This document shows, piece by piece, positions 1-9,600 of a DNA stretch of 44,299 nt. The stretch comes from an uncultured Clostridia bacterium (GTDB taxonomy: Bacteria; Bacillota; Clostridia; Christensenellales; Borkfalkiaceae). Under the pieces are notes generated by a model. It ran no database searches. It was not told the DNA's origin and worked only from the letters and a program-made list of their open reading frames with translations. The translations under genes and the position numbers were made by a program. How positions within the stretch are numbered: position 1 is the stretch's first letter; each line of letters begins with the position of its first letter. The stretch is from contig CALVHV010000004.1 in the NCBI GenBank assembly GCA_944328845.1, forward strand, positions 1 through 44,299, given 5' to 3'.

Positions 1-1159
1 AATCCCTGCCGAATTTTTTGATGGTCTTTTCGATGACGGCATGGCTCGCCATCCCCTTTGCGTTGCCGTTGACGCCCTTGTTATAGGTGAAAAAGCGGAA
101 ATTTTGCGGCAGTTTGTCCACTTCCTCGTACCCCTCGCCGTTGCCCGTAAGGCGAACGCTCTTCAACACTTCGCGCACATACTCTTTCTGAGGTTTAAAT
201 TGCAGCAATGCGGGAAAATCGCCTCCCTCCGGGAACAGCTGCTGCCAGACCTTGCCCTCGTACCGCTCCATCAGCCCGCAAGCGAAATGCAGGTGCGAAA
301 GCTCCTCCTCAAAGTGCATCAGCCAGATATCCTTGATGCGCGCATCCGTCTCATCGTTGTAACAGCTCCAGTACAGATAACATTCCGTATACTCGTGCAT
401 CACCATGCACTCGAACAGATCGGGCGCGGGGTCTTTCAGGCAGCCGTAGCCCGTAACGTGCTGTTCCTCGATCATGGCGATCTCGGAATACAGTTTTCTG
501 CCCAGCTCGCTCTCGTACAGATTGGCGATGTTCATATAATAGTTCATCGTCTGCTGTTCCGCCGCCGTGATGATATTGATATTCAGGCGGGTGACGGGAT
601 CGCTGAGGAAATTGTTGATATAGCCGCGCACATCGTCCTGCGGGGCGCGCGCCTCTGCCACGGTGGGCCTGCCAGGCATGATCTCCGTATAGCTTCCGAC
701 CAGCTTTTCCGCATGGATCCCCCGCTCGAAGTCGAGAAGGTCGGCATATCTGTACAGATGATCGAAGTCCTCTAAAAGGGCAAAGTCCAGCTGATTTTTG
801 ACCGTCTCGTTCTTTTCGCGCAGGGCAAGGATCGCCGTCAGATCCACCGCAAGCTGTTCATAGCCGATGGTGTGTTCGAGCATGCTCTCGTTGCGCGGCT
901 TGAGGTTGGCGATCCGCTTTTGCTGCTGTTGTTCGCCGCGGCGGATGAGCGCCAGGGCGCGCCGCACGTCGTTGTTGGCGCACTGTCTGGTCAGGCGGGA
1001 GCTGTTCCAAACAGACTCGAATTCGGTACCGTTCATGAGAATGATGCGCACACGGGTATACGGGTCGACCGTCTCCTTGTCGTAAGGTTTTACGTTGATA
1101 CTTTTCCAGTTTTTGTAGATTTTGGTAATTTCTTTTGTCTGTTGCAGAAATGGATTCAT
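1..1159 (-). CDS. Ferritin-like (rubrerythrin-related) protein, 3' end outside window
   Basis: The frame is open from an ATG at 1159 to the window edge, so 386 residues are visible and the C-terminus is missing. AGGAGG lies 6 bases before the ATG, which fixes the start. The protein is helical and rich in Glu, His and Tyr, with no signal peptide. Candidate metal-binding helices carry EIAMIEEQH (about 226-234), HEYTEC (255-260) and HFEEELSHLHFAC (282-294), the E...ExxH pattern of di-iron ferritin-like four-helix bundles. An earlier EHTIGYEQ (95-102) and AAEQQ (199-203) could supply more ligands. Rubrerythrin-like proteins handle peroxide or oxygen in anaerobes, but I cannot assign a reaction. 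It is divergent from mtnN. At over 386 residues it is longer than ordinary rubrerythrin, and no C-terminal rubredoxin CxxC knuckle is seen in the visible part. Confidence 0.6.
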   Translation of the reverse strand, partial: MNPFLQQTKEITKIYKNWKSINVKPYDKETVDPYTRVRIILMNGTEFESVWNSSRLTRQCANNDVRRALALIRRGEQQQQKRIANLKPRNESMLEHTIGYEQLAVDLTAILALREKNETVKNQLDFALLEDFDHLYRYADLLDFERGIHAEKLVGSYTEIMPGRPTVAEARAPQDDVRGYINNFLSDPVTRLNINIITAAEQQTMNYYMNIANLYESELGRKLYSEIAMIEEQHVTGYGCLKDPAPDLFECMVMHEYTECYLYWSCYNDETDARIKDIWLMHFEEELSHLHFACGLMERYEGKVWQQLFPEGGDFPALLQFKPQKEYVREVLKSVRLTGNGEGYEEVDKLPQNFRFFTYNKGVNGNAKGMASHAVIEKTIKKFGRD

Positions 1160-1217
1160 GTCCGCCTCCTTTTTTTGAAATTATTATGGGCAACGGCAAA
1201 AAAGATATGCGCAGAAT

Positions 1218-1247
1218 TTGCAAAACGCCGCCCTTTTGTGATAAAAT
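1218..1247 (+). promoter_or_regulatory. Promoter for mtnN-ung-apgM
   Basis: TTGCAA (1218-1223), an 18-bp spacer and TAAAAT (1242-1247), the last preceded by TG one base upstream (extended -10). It lies 27 bases before the mtnN start. Confidence 0.5.
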
Positions 1248-1273
1248 AATAGAGTACTTACAGGAGGTCGGAT

Positions 1274-1939
1274 ATGCTCGGGATCGTCGTCGCCATGCAA
1301 AAAGAAGCGGATGTTCTGCTTGCGCAGAGCCGAGATGTGCATGAGGAAAAAAAGCTGGGAAAAACGCTGTACCGCGCAGAATTTGCTCAGACGCCCTATC
1401 TTTTGGTGCTTTCGGGGATCGGCAAGGACAATGCCGCCGCGGCGACAATGCTCGCTCTGTGCGAGGGCGCGGACCTTCTTCTCAACTTTGGTGTGGCAGG
1501 CGGCAGAGCGCCGTACATGCACGTGGGAACGGTTTTGCAGATCGAACGCGCCGTACAGCCCGATTTTGACCTGAGCGTCATCAACCACACGCCCGTCGGC
1601 ACCCACGACGAGCGCACGCAGCCGCACTTTTCCCTCTGCTGCCAAAGCAATTTTCCCAAGGGCGTACTCGCTTCGGCAGATCACTTTCAGACGGGGACGG
1701 ACGCGGAACTTTTGCAGAAGCTGGAAGCGGACGTATGCGACATGGAGGGGGCGTCCGTAGCGCACGTCGCGTGGAGCGCGAACGTGCCCTGCCTGCTCTT
1801 TAAAAGCATTTCCGACAACGCAAACGAGACGAGCGCCAACGACTATTCCGTCAACTGTGCGCTTGCCCTGCAAAAGCTGGGAGAGCGCATGCAGGACATC
1901 TTTTCTGAAGTAAATAAAATGAGGAGGAAAGCAAAATGA
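1274..1939 (+). CDS. mtnN: 5'-methylthioadenosine/S-adenosylhomocysteine nucleosidase family protein
   Basis: A 221-residue nucleoside phosphorylase/nucleosidase-fold protein. MTAN enzymes hydrolyse the glycosidic bond of methylthioadenosine and S-adenosylhomocysteine, releasing adenine and recycling SAM by-products in the cytosol. Visible family signs are the N-terminal GIVVAMQKEAD with the conserved Glu near residue 11, LSGIGKDNAA (about 48-57), NFGVAGG, the ribose-binding DMEGAS (about 157-162) and FKSISDNAN with the catalytic-type Asp. Length fits the family (about 230). The middle of the protein is diverged, so a purine- or futalosine-type nucleosidase is not excluded. The start follows AGGAGG at 1262. 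It is the first gene of a run with ung, overlapping that gene by 4 bases (ATGA), which suggests translational coupling. Confidence 0.8.
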   Translation: MLGIVVAMQKEADVLLAQSRDVHEEKKLGKTLYRAEFAQTPYLLVLSGIGKDNAAAATMLALCEGADLLLNFGVAGGRAPYMHVGTVLQIERAVQPDFDLSVINHTPVGTHDERTQPHFSLCCQSNFPKGVLASADHFQTGTDAELLQKLEADVCDMEGASVAHVAWSANVPCLLFKSISDNANETSANDYSVNCALALQKLGERMQDIFSEVNKMRRKAK

Positions 1940-2619
1940 TCTCACTCGGCGGAGGCTGGGACGAGGCGCTTGCCCCCCTCTTTCAGGATGAAAGGTATCT
2001 GAAAATACGTGCCTTTCTCAAAGCAGAATATTCGCACCACGTCGTCTATCCGGACATGTACGACATCTTCAACTGCTTTAAATATACCCCTCTCGACCAG
2101 GTGAAGGCGGTCATCCTCGGGCAAGACCCCTACCACAACGAGGGACAGGCGCACGGACTGTGCTTTTCGGTACAGGACGGCGTAGAACCGCCCCCCTCGC
2201 TCGTGAACATATACAAAGAACTGCACGACGACGTCGGATGCCCCATCCCCCGTTCGGGGAATCTCACCCGCTGGGCAAAACAGGGCGTCCTACTCCTCAA
2301 CACCGCACTCACCGTGCGGGCGCATATGGCAAATTCACACAAGAACTGCGGTTGGACATGGTTCACCGACGCCGTCATCTCCCTCATTTCCGAAAAGAGA
2401 GAACACGTCGTATTTATCCTCTGGGGCGGAAACGCACGCTCGAAAAAGCCGCTCATCGACCCCAAAAAGCATCTCATCTTAGAGTGTGCCCATCCCTCGC
2501 CGCTCTCCGCTTACAACGGATTTTTCGGATGCAGGCACTTTTCCAAAACAAACGAATATCTCACCTCGCACGGCATTGCGCCCATCGACTGGGATCTGAC
2601 AGCAGAAAGGAAGGAATAA
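1936..2619 (+). CDS. ung: Uracil-DNA glycosylase (family 1)
   Basis: A 227-residue uracil-DNA glycosylase that removes uracil from DNA to start base excision repair. The water-activating motif GQDPYH is at 62-67 (catalytic Asp64), followed by GLCFSV and PPPSL. The minor-groove/His loop HPSPLSAYNGFFGCRHF is present near the C-terminus. Length and motif order match the family exactly. GGAGGAAAG lies upstream of the ATG, inside the end of mtnN. apgM begins one base after its stop codon, so the three genes are probably one transcript. Confidence 0.97.
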   Translation: MISLGGGWDEALAPLFQDERYLKIRAFLKAEYSHHVVYPDMYDIFNCFKYTPLDQVKAVILGQDPYHNEGQAHGLCFSVQDGVEPPPSLVNIYKELHDDVGCPIPRSGNLTRWAKQGVLLLNTALTVRAHMANSHKNCGWTWFTDAVISLISEKREHVVFILWGGNARSKKPLIDPKKHLILECAHPSPLSAYNGFFGCRHFSKTNEYLTSHGIAPIDWDLTAERKE

Positions 2620-2620
2620 T

Positions 2621-3832
2621 ATGAAATACATCGTAGTTCTCGGCGACGGAATGGCCGACGAACCCGTCCCCGCACTTTCGGGGAAAACACCCCTGCAATA
2701 CGCAGACAAACCGAACATCGACGCACTCGCCGCCTGCGCAGAAGTGGGGCTTTGCCGCACCGTACCCGCAGGCTTTAAGCCCGGCAGCGACGTTGCAAAC
2801 CTCTCCGTGATGGGATACGATCCCCGCGACTGTTACACGGGGCGCTCGCCCTTGGAAGCCGTTTCTATCGGCATCGATCTCGCGCAGACGGACGTAACGC
2901 TGCGCTGCAACCTCGTCACCCTTTCGGACGAGCCGAACTATGCGGACAAGACGATGATCGATTACAGCGCAGGAGAGATCTCCACCGCCGAAGCCGCTCA
3001 ACTGATCGCTTCCTTAAAAAAAGAATTCGACAGCGAAAAGTTTACCCTCTACCCCGGCATCAGCTATCGGCATTGCCTCGTCGTCAAAGAAGGAGAAACA
3101 GGGCACGATCTGACTCCGCCGCACGACATTACAGGCAAGCCTATCCGAAACTTTTTGCCGAAAGGACCGCTCGGAGAAGTATACCTGTCCATGATGGAGC
3201 GCTCGGCAGCTCTGCTTGCGCAGCACCCTGTCAACAAGGCGCGCGTTGCCGCAGGCAAGAGGCCCGCCAACTCCGTGTGGTTCTGGGGAGAGGGCACAAA
3301 GCCGCAGCTAGAAAATTTTGAAAGCAAGTTCTCCAAAAAGGGCGCGGTGATCTCCGCCGTTGACCTCGTCAAGGGCATCGGGATCCTTGCGGGCATGAAA
3401 GTGATCGAGGTGCCAGGCGCCACGGGCAATTACGATACGAATTTTGCAGGAAAGGCAGATGCCGCCCTGCGCGCGCTGCTGGAAGACGGCCTTGACTTCG
3501 TCTACATTCACATGGAAGCGCCTGACGAATGCGGGCACCAGGGAGACGTCGGGCATAAGGTCTTTTCCATCGAACAGATCGACCGCCTGGTCGTAAAGAG
3601 ACTCGTTGAAGGACTGCGCGCCGCCCGTGAGCCCTTCCGCATGCTGATCTGTCCCGACCATCCCACCCCCATTTCCGTGCGCACGCACGTCGCCGATCCC
3701 GTGCCTTATCTCCTGTACGAAGAGGGCAAAGACAACGGCAACGGTGCCGCCGCTTACGACGAAGAAAGCGCACGAAAGACGGGCAGGTTTTTGGAAGAAG
3801 GGACCCTGCTCATGAAAGAACTGCTGCGCTGA
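2621..3832 (+). CDS. apgM: Archaeal-type cofactor-independent phosphoglycerate mutase (ApgM family)
   Basis: A 403-residue member of the alkaline phosphatase superfamily, of the compact archaeal-type iPGM group. In glycolysis such enzymes interconvert 3- and 2-phosphoglycerate; in some bacteria this family has been proposed to act as a homoserine kinase, so the substrate is not certain. The metal-binding VVLGDGMAD is at 5-13, and the catalytic Ser segment GSDVANLSVMGYDP is near 51-64. The metal-ligand motifs HMEAPDECGHQGD and CPDHPTP lie in the C-terminal half. AAAGGAAGGA precedes the ATG. The gene follows ung with a 1-base gap and ends just before a strong hairpin. Confidence 0.85.
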   Translation: MKYIVVLGDGMADEPVPALSGKTPLQYADKPNIDALAACAEVGLCRTVPAGFKPGSDVANLSVMGYDPRDCYTGRSPLEAVSIGIDLAQTDVTLRCNLVTLSDEPNYADKTMIDYSAGEISTAEAAQLIASLKKEFDSEKFTLYPGISYRHCLVVKEGETGHDLTPPHDITGKPIRNFLPKGPLGEVYLSMMERSAALLAQHPVNKARVAAGKRPANSVWFWGEGTKPQLENFESKFSKKGAVISAVDLVKGIGILAGMKVIEVPGATGNYDTNFAGKADAALRALLEDGLDFVYIHMEAPDECGHQGDVGHKVFSIEQIDRLVVKRLVEGLRAAREPFRMLICPDHPTPISVRTHVADPVPYLLYEEGKDNGNGAAAYDEESARKTGRFLEEGTLLMKELLR

Positions 3833-3842
3833 ATGCAGACTG

Positions 3843-3870
3843 GCCGCCGTGCAAAAATTTGCACGGCGGC
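3843..3870 (+). terminator. Strong hairpin after apgM, no T tract
   Basis: GCCGCCGTGCAAA (3843-3855) pairs with its exact complement at 3858-3870, 10 bases after the apgM stop. No run of T follows, so it may stabilise the 3' end or terminate with help rather than act as a classical intrinsic terminator. Confidence 0.45.
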
Positions 3871-3947
3871 TGAAAATATCCCTTTCAACAGTTCTGCTTT
3901 CCCGACGTATTTTTTAGGAAAATTTTTGCAACCGACCTGCAATTCGA

Positions 3948-3976
3948 TTGCAAAATCCGTTCGGATATAGTATAAT
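3948..3976 (+). promoter_or_regulatory. Promoter of tRNA-Gly
   Basis: TTGCAA (3948-3953), exactly 17 bp, then a perfect TATAAT (3971-3976), ending 9 bases before the mature tRNA 5' end. Confidence 0.8.
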
Positions 3977-3985
3977 GAATATGAT

Positions 3986-4060
3986 GCAAGAGTCGCCTAA
4001 TGGTATGGCGCCAGCTTCCCAAGCTGGTTCCCGCGGGTTCGATTCCCGTCTCTTGCTCCA
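3986..4060 (+). tRNA. tRNA-Gly (anticodon CCC)
   Basis: The full cloverleaf can be drawn. The acceptor stem GCAAGAG (3986-3992) pairs with CTCTTGC (4050-4056). The D stem is GCC/GGC (3995-3997, 4007-4009). The anticodon stem CCAGC/GCTGG closes the loop TTCCCAA with anticodon CCC at 4018-4020. The T arm has loop TTCGATT (4038-4044). The discriminator is T, and CCA is encoded at 4058-4060. It reads GGG glycine codons. It stands alone with its own promoter and terminator. Confidence 0.97.
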
Positions 4061-4063
4061 TCC

Positions 4064-4095
4064 GGCTTTCGCTCTTGCGAAAGCCTTTTTTCTTT
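4064..4095 (+). terminator. Intrinsic terminator of tRNA-Gly
   Basis: GGCTTTCGC (4064-4072), a TCTT loop and GCGAAAGCC (4077-4085), followed by a T-rich tract starting with six T. Confidence 0.9.
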
Positions 4096-4108
4096 TCCGT
4101 CAAAACGG

Positions 4109-4144
4109 GCAGAGCGCCGCGCATGGTCATGCGCGGCGCTCTGC
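4109..4144. repeat. Perfect 17-bp inverted repeat
   Basis: GCAGAGCGCCGCGCATG (4109-4125) is followed after GT by its exact reverse complement (4128-4144). No T tract is present on either side, and it lies between two good terminators, so its role is not explained. Confidence 0.7.
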
Positions 4145-4166
4145 GGCAACAAAGATCTTCCTACAC

Positions 4167-4203
4167 AAAAAAAGGACTTCCGCAAAGGAAAGTCCTTTTT
4201 GAT
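4167..4203 (-). terminator. Terminator of the 755-aa lipoprotein gene (bidirectional)
   Basis: AAAAAGGACTT pairs with AAGTCCTTTTT around a short GC-rich loop, with A and T runs on both sides. It works for the minus-strand gene ending at 4221 and could also stop plus-strand read-through. Confidence 0.8.
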
Positions 4204-4220
4204 TTCTTTAATCAGCCATA

Positions 4221-6488
4221 TCAGCCGATGTTGAGCAGATCTTCATACCTGTCTTTGTGCAGGGTAACCACCGTGTCGTTGTTCGCCTTGTAGCGGATCA
4301 TCGAATCTTTGGTTTCCGTATAGCTGCTGACCGTGCTGCTCTTCTTGCTCCGGTAGAAGTAGTAGGAGAAAGTCCCCTCGGTGTTGCGCGCGTCGTAATC
4401 GAAACCGCTGTACACCTCGCCGCCCTCGTACACGAAGGAGACATAGATGATGTGCCAACCGTAATCGGTAGCCACGACGTAATAGGTACCCACGCCGTCA
4501 TTGATCGCCGACTGCGCCGCGAATTCAAATTCCGCAACATAGCTGGTGCTCTCTTCCTTTGCCGCGATCGAGTAGCCGAGGTAGGAGTTGAGGCAGCCTG
4601 TATCCGTCGAATACGCAAACATCAGCTCGTTGACTGCGGAAATGACCTTGTAAGAATTGGAGCTCTCATCCAGCGCGCCGTCCGTCGTGAAGTTCAGATT
4701 AGAGACGCTGCCCTTGTAGTAGATGTTCGCACTCTGATCGATGACGCCGTTGCTGTCCTTCGGGAAATAGTCCGCCGCCACGGAGTAGAAGGTCGTGTCC
4801 TCCTTATCCGCCGCCGTCCACTGCGGGATATTGGTCTGCGTGCCGCTGTAATACTTACCGCTTGCAGAAACGGCGTTATCGGTAACGTAGCCGATGTAGC
4901 TTTCCATCTCGTCGATGAACTGGTCGATGTCGAGCAAATTGTAGGTCAGTTTGTAGCTGCCGTCGTCCTTCTTTTCTACCGTACCGTTGAAAGGATACTT
5001 GCCCGCGTAGCGGTCGATCCCCTCTCCGTTCTGCACGTAGCTGTCTTCGAAGAACAGGTAGTTCGTCTTGTCTGCAGCGCTGTTGTAAGCGTTTTTGTAA
5101 TAGTCGCCCGTCGCCACGAAGCTATAGTCCTCGCTGCCGTTAAACCAGCTTGCACGCTGGTCCTTTGCCTCGATGGAAGCATACAGCCCGACGTTGGTGT
5201 TACGCGCGGCATAATATTCCTTGGTGCCCGCCGTGTAGCGGATAGAATCGAGAAGCTTTTCCTGGTTGGTATTGAACGGGAGCAGAATATTATAAACAAA
5301 TCCGAACGTCCTCTCTGCAGGCGAATATACGACGAAAGAGGTATCGGAAACGCTGTCCATCGTAGTGGTGAAGGAAGAGCTTTCCGTGGAAGCGACCTGA
5401 GAATTGTACAGGGTCTGGTAAGCTTCTTCCAGCGTCGTCTTGCTCATCGTGCCCACCGCTTTATAAGCGAGCGTAGCGTAGAATTTGTTGATGATCTGCT
5501 GTTCGAGCTGGGATTTCAGTTCCACTTTGTAGTAGGAAAGCGCCGTGATGTCGGAGACATCCTTTTCGCTGTCCGAGATCAGGTAGTTCTGACGCAGTGC
5601 ATGGACGAACTGTGCGTACGCCCTCGAACGGGTGTAGGTGGTAGAACCGTCCTGCTTTTCGTACTCGCCGCAGTCGGAAACGTTGTTGGAACCGGTGTAG
5701 ATATCGTAATCGATGCTGCCGTCCGCTTTGGTAGGATAGTATCCGTCGGGGAGCGTGTTGGCGCCCGTCGGGGTCGTCCTCGTTTCCGTGCTCGTAGAGG
5801 TGTCGTCCTGCGATTTGATGTATTCCTCTTCGTACGAATCGATGGAGGAATTGATGGACGTCATGATCACGTAGTTGGCGTAGGCGATCTCCTCATCGGT
5901 GAGGAAATAGGAGTAGCCCGCGATCGCCGCGTCGTCCCCCGTCTTGCCTTCGACCGCCTTGAGATAGCCCTCAACAGAGATCTCTTTGTCCATCTTCAGA
6001 TAGTCGGTATCGGCGACTTCGCTGTAGCCCTCTTTGATGGCGATGTTGTCCCTGTCGACGATCACCTCGCCCGCATTGAGGTAGTACACCTGCGCGAACT
6101 GAGACATGATCTTGCGATCGACGAGGTCCTGCATGATCTGCTCGAACGCCGCGGAATAGCTGCCGTACTGAGAATAATAGGTGTAACCGTAGCTCATAAA
6201 ATAGGCAACGAGGTCGCGCTTGTAGATCTCGTCCGTGGAAAGCACCTTGCTCAGCTCGGACGAAACGGATTCGCTCAGCGGTTCGTCGAGGAGGGTGAAG
6301 GTCTCTTCCAGAGAGCTCTTGTCATTGCCGAGATTCACTTCCGCAACGACCTGCTGCATGTCGCGCTGGTTGTCCGTGACCAGGATGCCCATGTCTGCAA
6401 AAATGCCGAGACTGCATCCGGAGAACAGGCCGAGCGCCAGCATGACCGTCATTGCGAGGCAAACGATTTTGATGAGTTTTTTCTTCAT
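4221..6488 (-). CDS. Large lipoprotein with remnant parvulin (PrsA/SurA-like) features
   Basis: A 755-residue exported protein. The N-terminus has a KKK start, a hydrophobic core and the lipobox LFSGC (Cys near 25), so it is predicted to be lipid-anchored outside the membrane. The body is rich in Tyr, Ser, Asp and Thr. Near the C-terminus GTYYVVATDYGWHIIYV resembles the final strand of parvulin-type peptidyl-prolyl isomerases (G-[WY]-H-I-I). In Clostridia the gene after pth-mfd is commonly a PrsA/SurA-type foldase, which supports the link. It is much longer than PrsA (about 290-340 residues), and I cannot see a complete parvulin domain. A foldase or surface-chaperone role is therefore inference. 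It has its own promoter at 6536-6564; the nearest Shine-Dalgarno (GGAG) is about 12 bases from the ATG, which is loose. Confidence 0.6.
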   Translation of the reverse strand: MKKKLIKIVCLAMTVMLALGLFSGCSLGIFADMGILVTDNQRDMQQVVAEVNLGNDKSSLEETFTLLDEPLSESVSSELSKVLSTDEIYKRDLVAYFMSYGYTYYSQYGSYSAAFEQIMQDLVDRKIMSQFAQVYYLNAGEVIVDRDNIAIKEGYSEVADTDYLKMDKEISVEGYLKAVEGKTGDDAAIAGYSYFLTDEEIAYANYVIMTSINSSIDSYEEEYIKSQDDTSTSTETRTTPTGANTLPDGYYPTKADGSIDYDIYTGSNNVSDCGEYEKQDGSTTYTRSRAYAQFVHALRQNYLISDSEKDVSDITALSYYKVELKSQLEQQIINKFYATLAYKAVGTMSKTTLEEAYQTLYNSQVASTESSSFTTTMDSVSDTSFVVYSPAERTFGFVYNILLPFNTNQEKLLDSIRYTAGTKEYYAARNTNVGLYASIEAKDQRASWFNGSEDYSFVATGDYYKNAYNSAADKTNYLFFEDSYVQNGEGIDRYAGKYPFNGTVEKKDDGSYKLTYNLLDIDQFIDEMESYIGYVTDNAVSASGKYYSGTQTNIPQWTAADKEDTTFYSVAADYFPKDSNGVIDQSANIYYKGSVSNLNFTTDGALDESSNSYKVISAVNELMFAYSTDTGCLNSYLGYSIAAKEESTSYVAEFEFAAQSAINDGVGTYYVVATDYGWHIIYVSFVYEGGEVYSGFDYDARNTEGTFSYYFYRSKKSSTVSSYTETKDSMIRYKANNDTVVTLHKDRYEDLLNIG

Positions 6489-6535
6489 ACCAGTAATTTG
6501 CTCCGAGTTCTTTTTTTAGAGTCGCAATATAAACT

Positions 6536-6564
6536 ATTATAACGTATTTTGCGCCGAAAAGCAA
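6536..6564 (-). promoter_or_regulatory. Promoter of the 755-aa lipoprotein gene
   Basis: On the minus strand TTGCTT (6564-6559), a 17-bp spacer and TATAAT (6541-6536), leaving a leader of about 40 bases. It separates this gene from mfd. Confidence 0.7.
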
Positions 6565-6613
6565 TCGTATTTTTAAGAAATTCGCGTGAATTTAGTGAAA
6601 AATTCTCATCCGT

Positions 6614-9600
6614 TTATACGGCAGCGGAATTTTCGGCAAATTTGAAAAACTTTGTCATATCCAGCATGACTTTTTGCGCGTCCGCGCCCCCGTAAAATTC
6701 GATGGCGGGGCTTTTTGACATTTCCAGCCGCACCATGGAAGAATACTTATCCAGCGCGGCACACAGGCGGGGATCCGCCAGGCTCTTGACAGAGGGAAGC
6801 TCCGCCCTGCCGCCCTTGGCGCTGACCGCAAGTTTGCGGATGTTGAATTTTGCCGCATACGCTTTGAGCACGGCAATGACGAGCAGGTTGAGCACCTCGG
6901 GAGGCATTTTTCCGTAGTTTTCCTCCATCGACAGGCACACCCGCTTGTAATCTGCCACGCCGCGGATCTCGGCGATCTGTTTGTAACAGTCGAGACGGGA
7001 CGCGCTCGCTTCGATGTACGTCTCGGGAATGTATGCCGCCGCACGGATGTCCAGTTCCGCCACCGTCTGCTCCTCTCCCGTGAGTTCTTCCTGCAGGAGT
7101 TTGGCATACAGCTCGTAACCCACTTTGTCCATGTGTCCGTGCTGTTCCCTGCCCAGCACGCTGCCCGCGCCGCGGATCTCCAGATCGCGCATGGCGATCT
7201 TGAAACCGCTGCCGAGTTCGGTAAATTCCATGATCGCCTGCAGGCGCTTGCTCGCCGTTTCCGTCATCACCTTTTCCGGCTTGAAGGTAAAATAGGCATG
7301 CGCCAGCACGCTGCCGCGCCCCACCCTGCCTCGAAGCTGGTACAGCTGCGAAATGCCCAGCCTGTCAGCATCGATGACAATGAGAGTGTTCGCCTTGGGA
7401 AGGTCGATCCCGTTTTCGATGATGGTCGTGGAGACGAGAAGGTTCGTTTCCCCGCGGTAAAAGCCCATGATGCCGTTTTCCAGCGCCGTCTTGTCCATCC
7501 TGCCGTGCGCCACGCACACCTTGCCTTCGGGGACGATCTGGGAGATCTTTGCCGCAAACGAATAGATGCTCTCCACGCGGTTGTACAGGATAAACACCTG
7601 TCCGCCCCGCGCCAGTTCGCGCACGCAGGCGTCGCGGATGAGCGTTTCCGTCTCCTCCACCACGTACGTCTGCACGGGCAGACGGTTGGACGGAGGCGTG
7701 TCGATGGTGCTGATGTCGCGGATGCCCGAAAGGGACATGTGGAGCGTCCTCGGAATGGGCGTCGCCGTCATGGTAAGGCAGTCCACGTCCGTCTTCATAT
7801 TTTTGATCTTTTCTTTATGCTCGACGCCGAACCGCTGTTCCTCGTCCAGGATAAGAAGTCCCAGGTCGCGGAATTTCACGTCCGAAGAAAGCAGTCTGTG
7901 CGTGCCGATGATGAGGTCGATCTTGCCGCTTTCCAACCGCGAAAGGATGTCTTCCTGTTCTTTGGGACTTTTGAAACGATTGAGCACCTCGATGTTGACG
8001 CCGAAATCGGCAAACCGCCGCTGCGCCGTTTCGAAATGCTGTTGACAGAGGACGGTATTGGGGCACATGAGCACTGCCTGCTTTCCGTTGAGTATGCACA
8101 GATAGGCGGCGCGGAAGGCGACCTCCGTCTTGCCGTAGCCAACGTCCCCGCAAAGGAGACGGTCCATGACCTTGGGCGAGCACATGTCCTCCTTGATCTC
8201 CTCGATGGAAGAGAGCTGGTCTGCCGTCTCTTCATACTCGAAGGCGGACTCGAACTCGTCCATCGCCTCCGTATGCGGGGAAAAGACGAATCCCTTCTTT
8301 TCCGAGCGCTCGGCATACAGTTTTTTCAGATCGAACGCCATCGCCTTGAGGGACGCCCGCACCCGCTGTTTTACCTTTTCGAACTCTGCCCCGCCGATCT
8401 TGGAAAGGGAGGGCGTCTCCTCCCCCATATAGCGGGACAGGATATCCATCTGCTCGACGGGCACGTACAGCACGTCGCCGCCGCGGTATTCGAGAGCGAT
8501 GTATTCTTTGGTGCCGTCCGTCGTCTCGATCTTTTTTGTACCCGTGATGCGCCCCACGCCGTGCGTCTCGTGCACGGCGTAATCGCCCACCTCGGGCGAG
8601 GTGAACAGATCGTTGCGCTTGCGGCGGATGCGCTTTTTGACCGCCGATTTGGTGTACAACTCGCCCGTACCGATGACGACGAGTTTCTGTTCGTGCAAAA
8701 TAAGCCCGCTTTCCAGCTCCTCTGCCGTGACGGCGACCCCTTTGAGCAGTTCCAGCGATGCGGGACAGGAAGAAGAACCGATCCCCTCTTCGTCGAACAC
8801 TTCGCGCAATTTATCGGCGCGCGCCTGCGTACCGCAGTAGAGAAGAACGCGGTATTTGTTGGAGCGCCAGCTGCGCACGTCGTTGACGAGGTTTTGGAAA
8901 CTGTTGAGATATTTGCCGACGGGCGAACAGTGCAGATTATAGACCTTGAGCGGGCGGAAAAACCGCGTGGACGCCGCAAACGTCTGAAAAGCCGCCGCCC
9001 GTACCGAAGCGAGGAGGGCAAACAGTTCTTCCTTTCCGAGGTACTGCTCGCGCGTGAAAGAAAACGCTTCGCCGCCGCGGCGCAGAAGAGCGCAACGCTC
9101 TTCGTGTTCCTTGTACAGTGCGTCCGCCTTGTCCTCAATCAGCTTACATTCGTCGAAAATGTACAGCGCGTCTCCGAAAAAGGTCTTAAAATCGACGGTA
9201 TTTTTAAGGAGAGGCAACAGATACGATGCGCCGCCGAAACAGGCACCTTCGTCCAGCTTTGCCGAAAGTTCGCCCGCGATGGTCAGCGCGCGTTCGTACG
9301 CCGCGGCGTCCTTAAAGCTGTTCAGCTCGCCGAACAGCGCTTCGCGGATGCCCTCCGCCTCGTCCGCCTCGATAAACACGTCCGTGGCGGCGACGATCGT
9401 CCACTCGCGCAGGGTGGAAAGCCGCTCCCCCGTAAGAAAATCGTACGGTTTGATCTTTTCTACCGTGTCCCCGAAAAAGTCTACACGCGCGGGGTCACCG
9501 AGTACGGGATACACTTCGAGGATGTCGCCGCGCAGGGCAAACTGGCCGCGGTTTTCCACGGAAGACGTGCGCGTATACCCTAAAGACACCAGCTTGGCAG

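Noticed and set aside
4257..6542. 761-codon plus-strand open frame opposite the lipoprotein gene
   Set aside because: No ribosome binding site and biased composition typical of the antisense frame of a GC-rich gene; the minus strand has signal peptide, promoter and terminator.
7133..9583. 816-codon plus-strand open frame opposite mfd
   Set aside because: Shadow of mfd, whose translation is an unmistakable family match.
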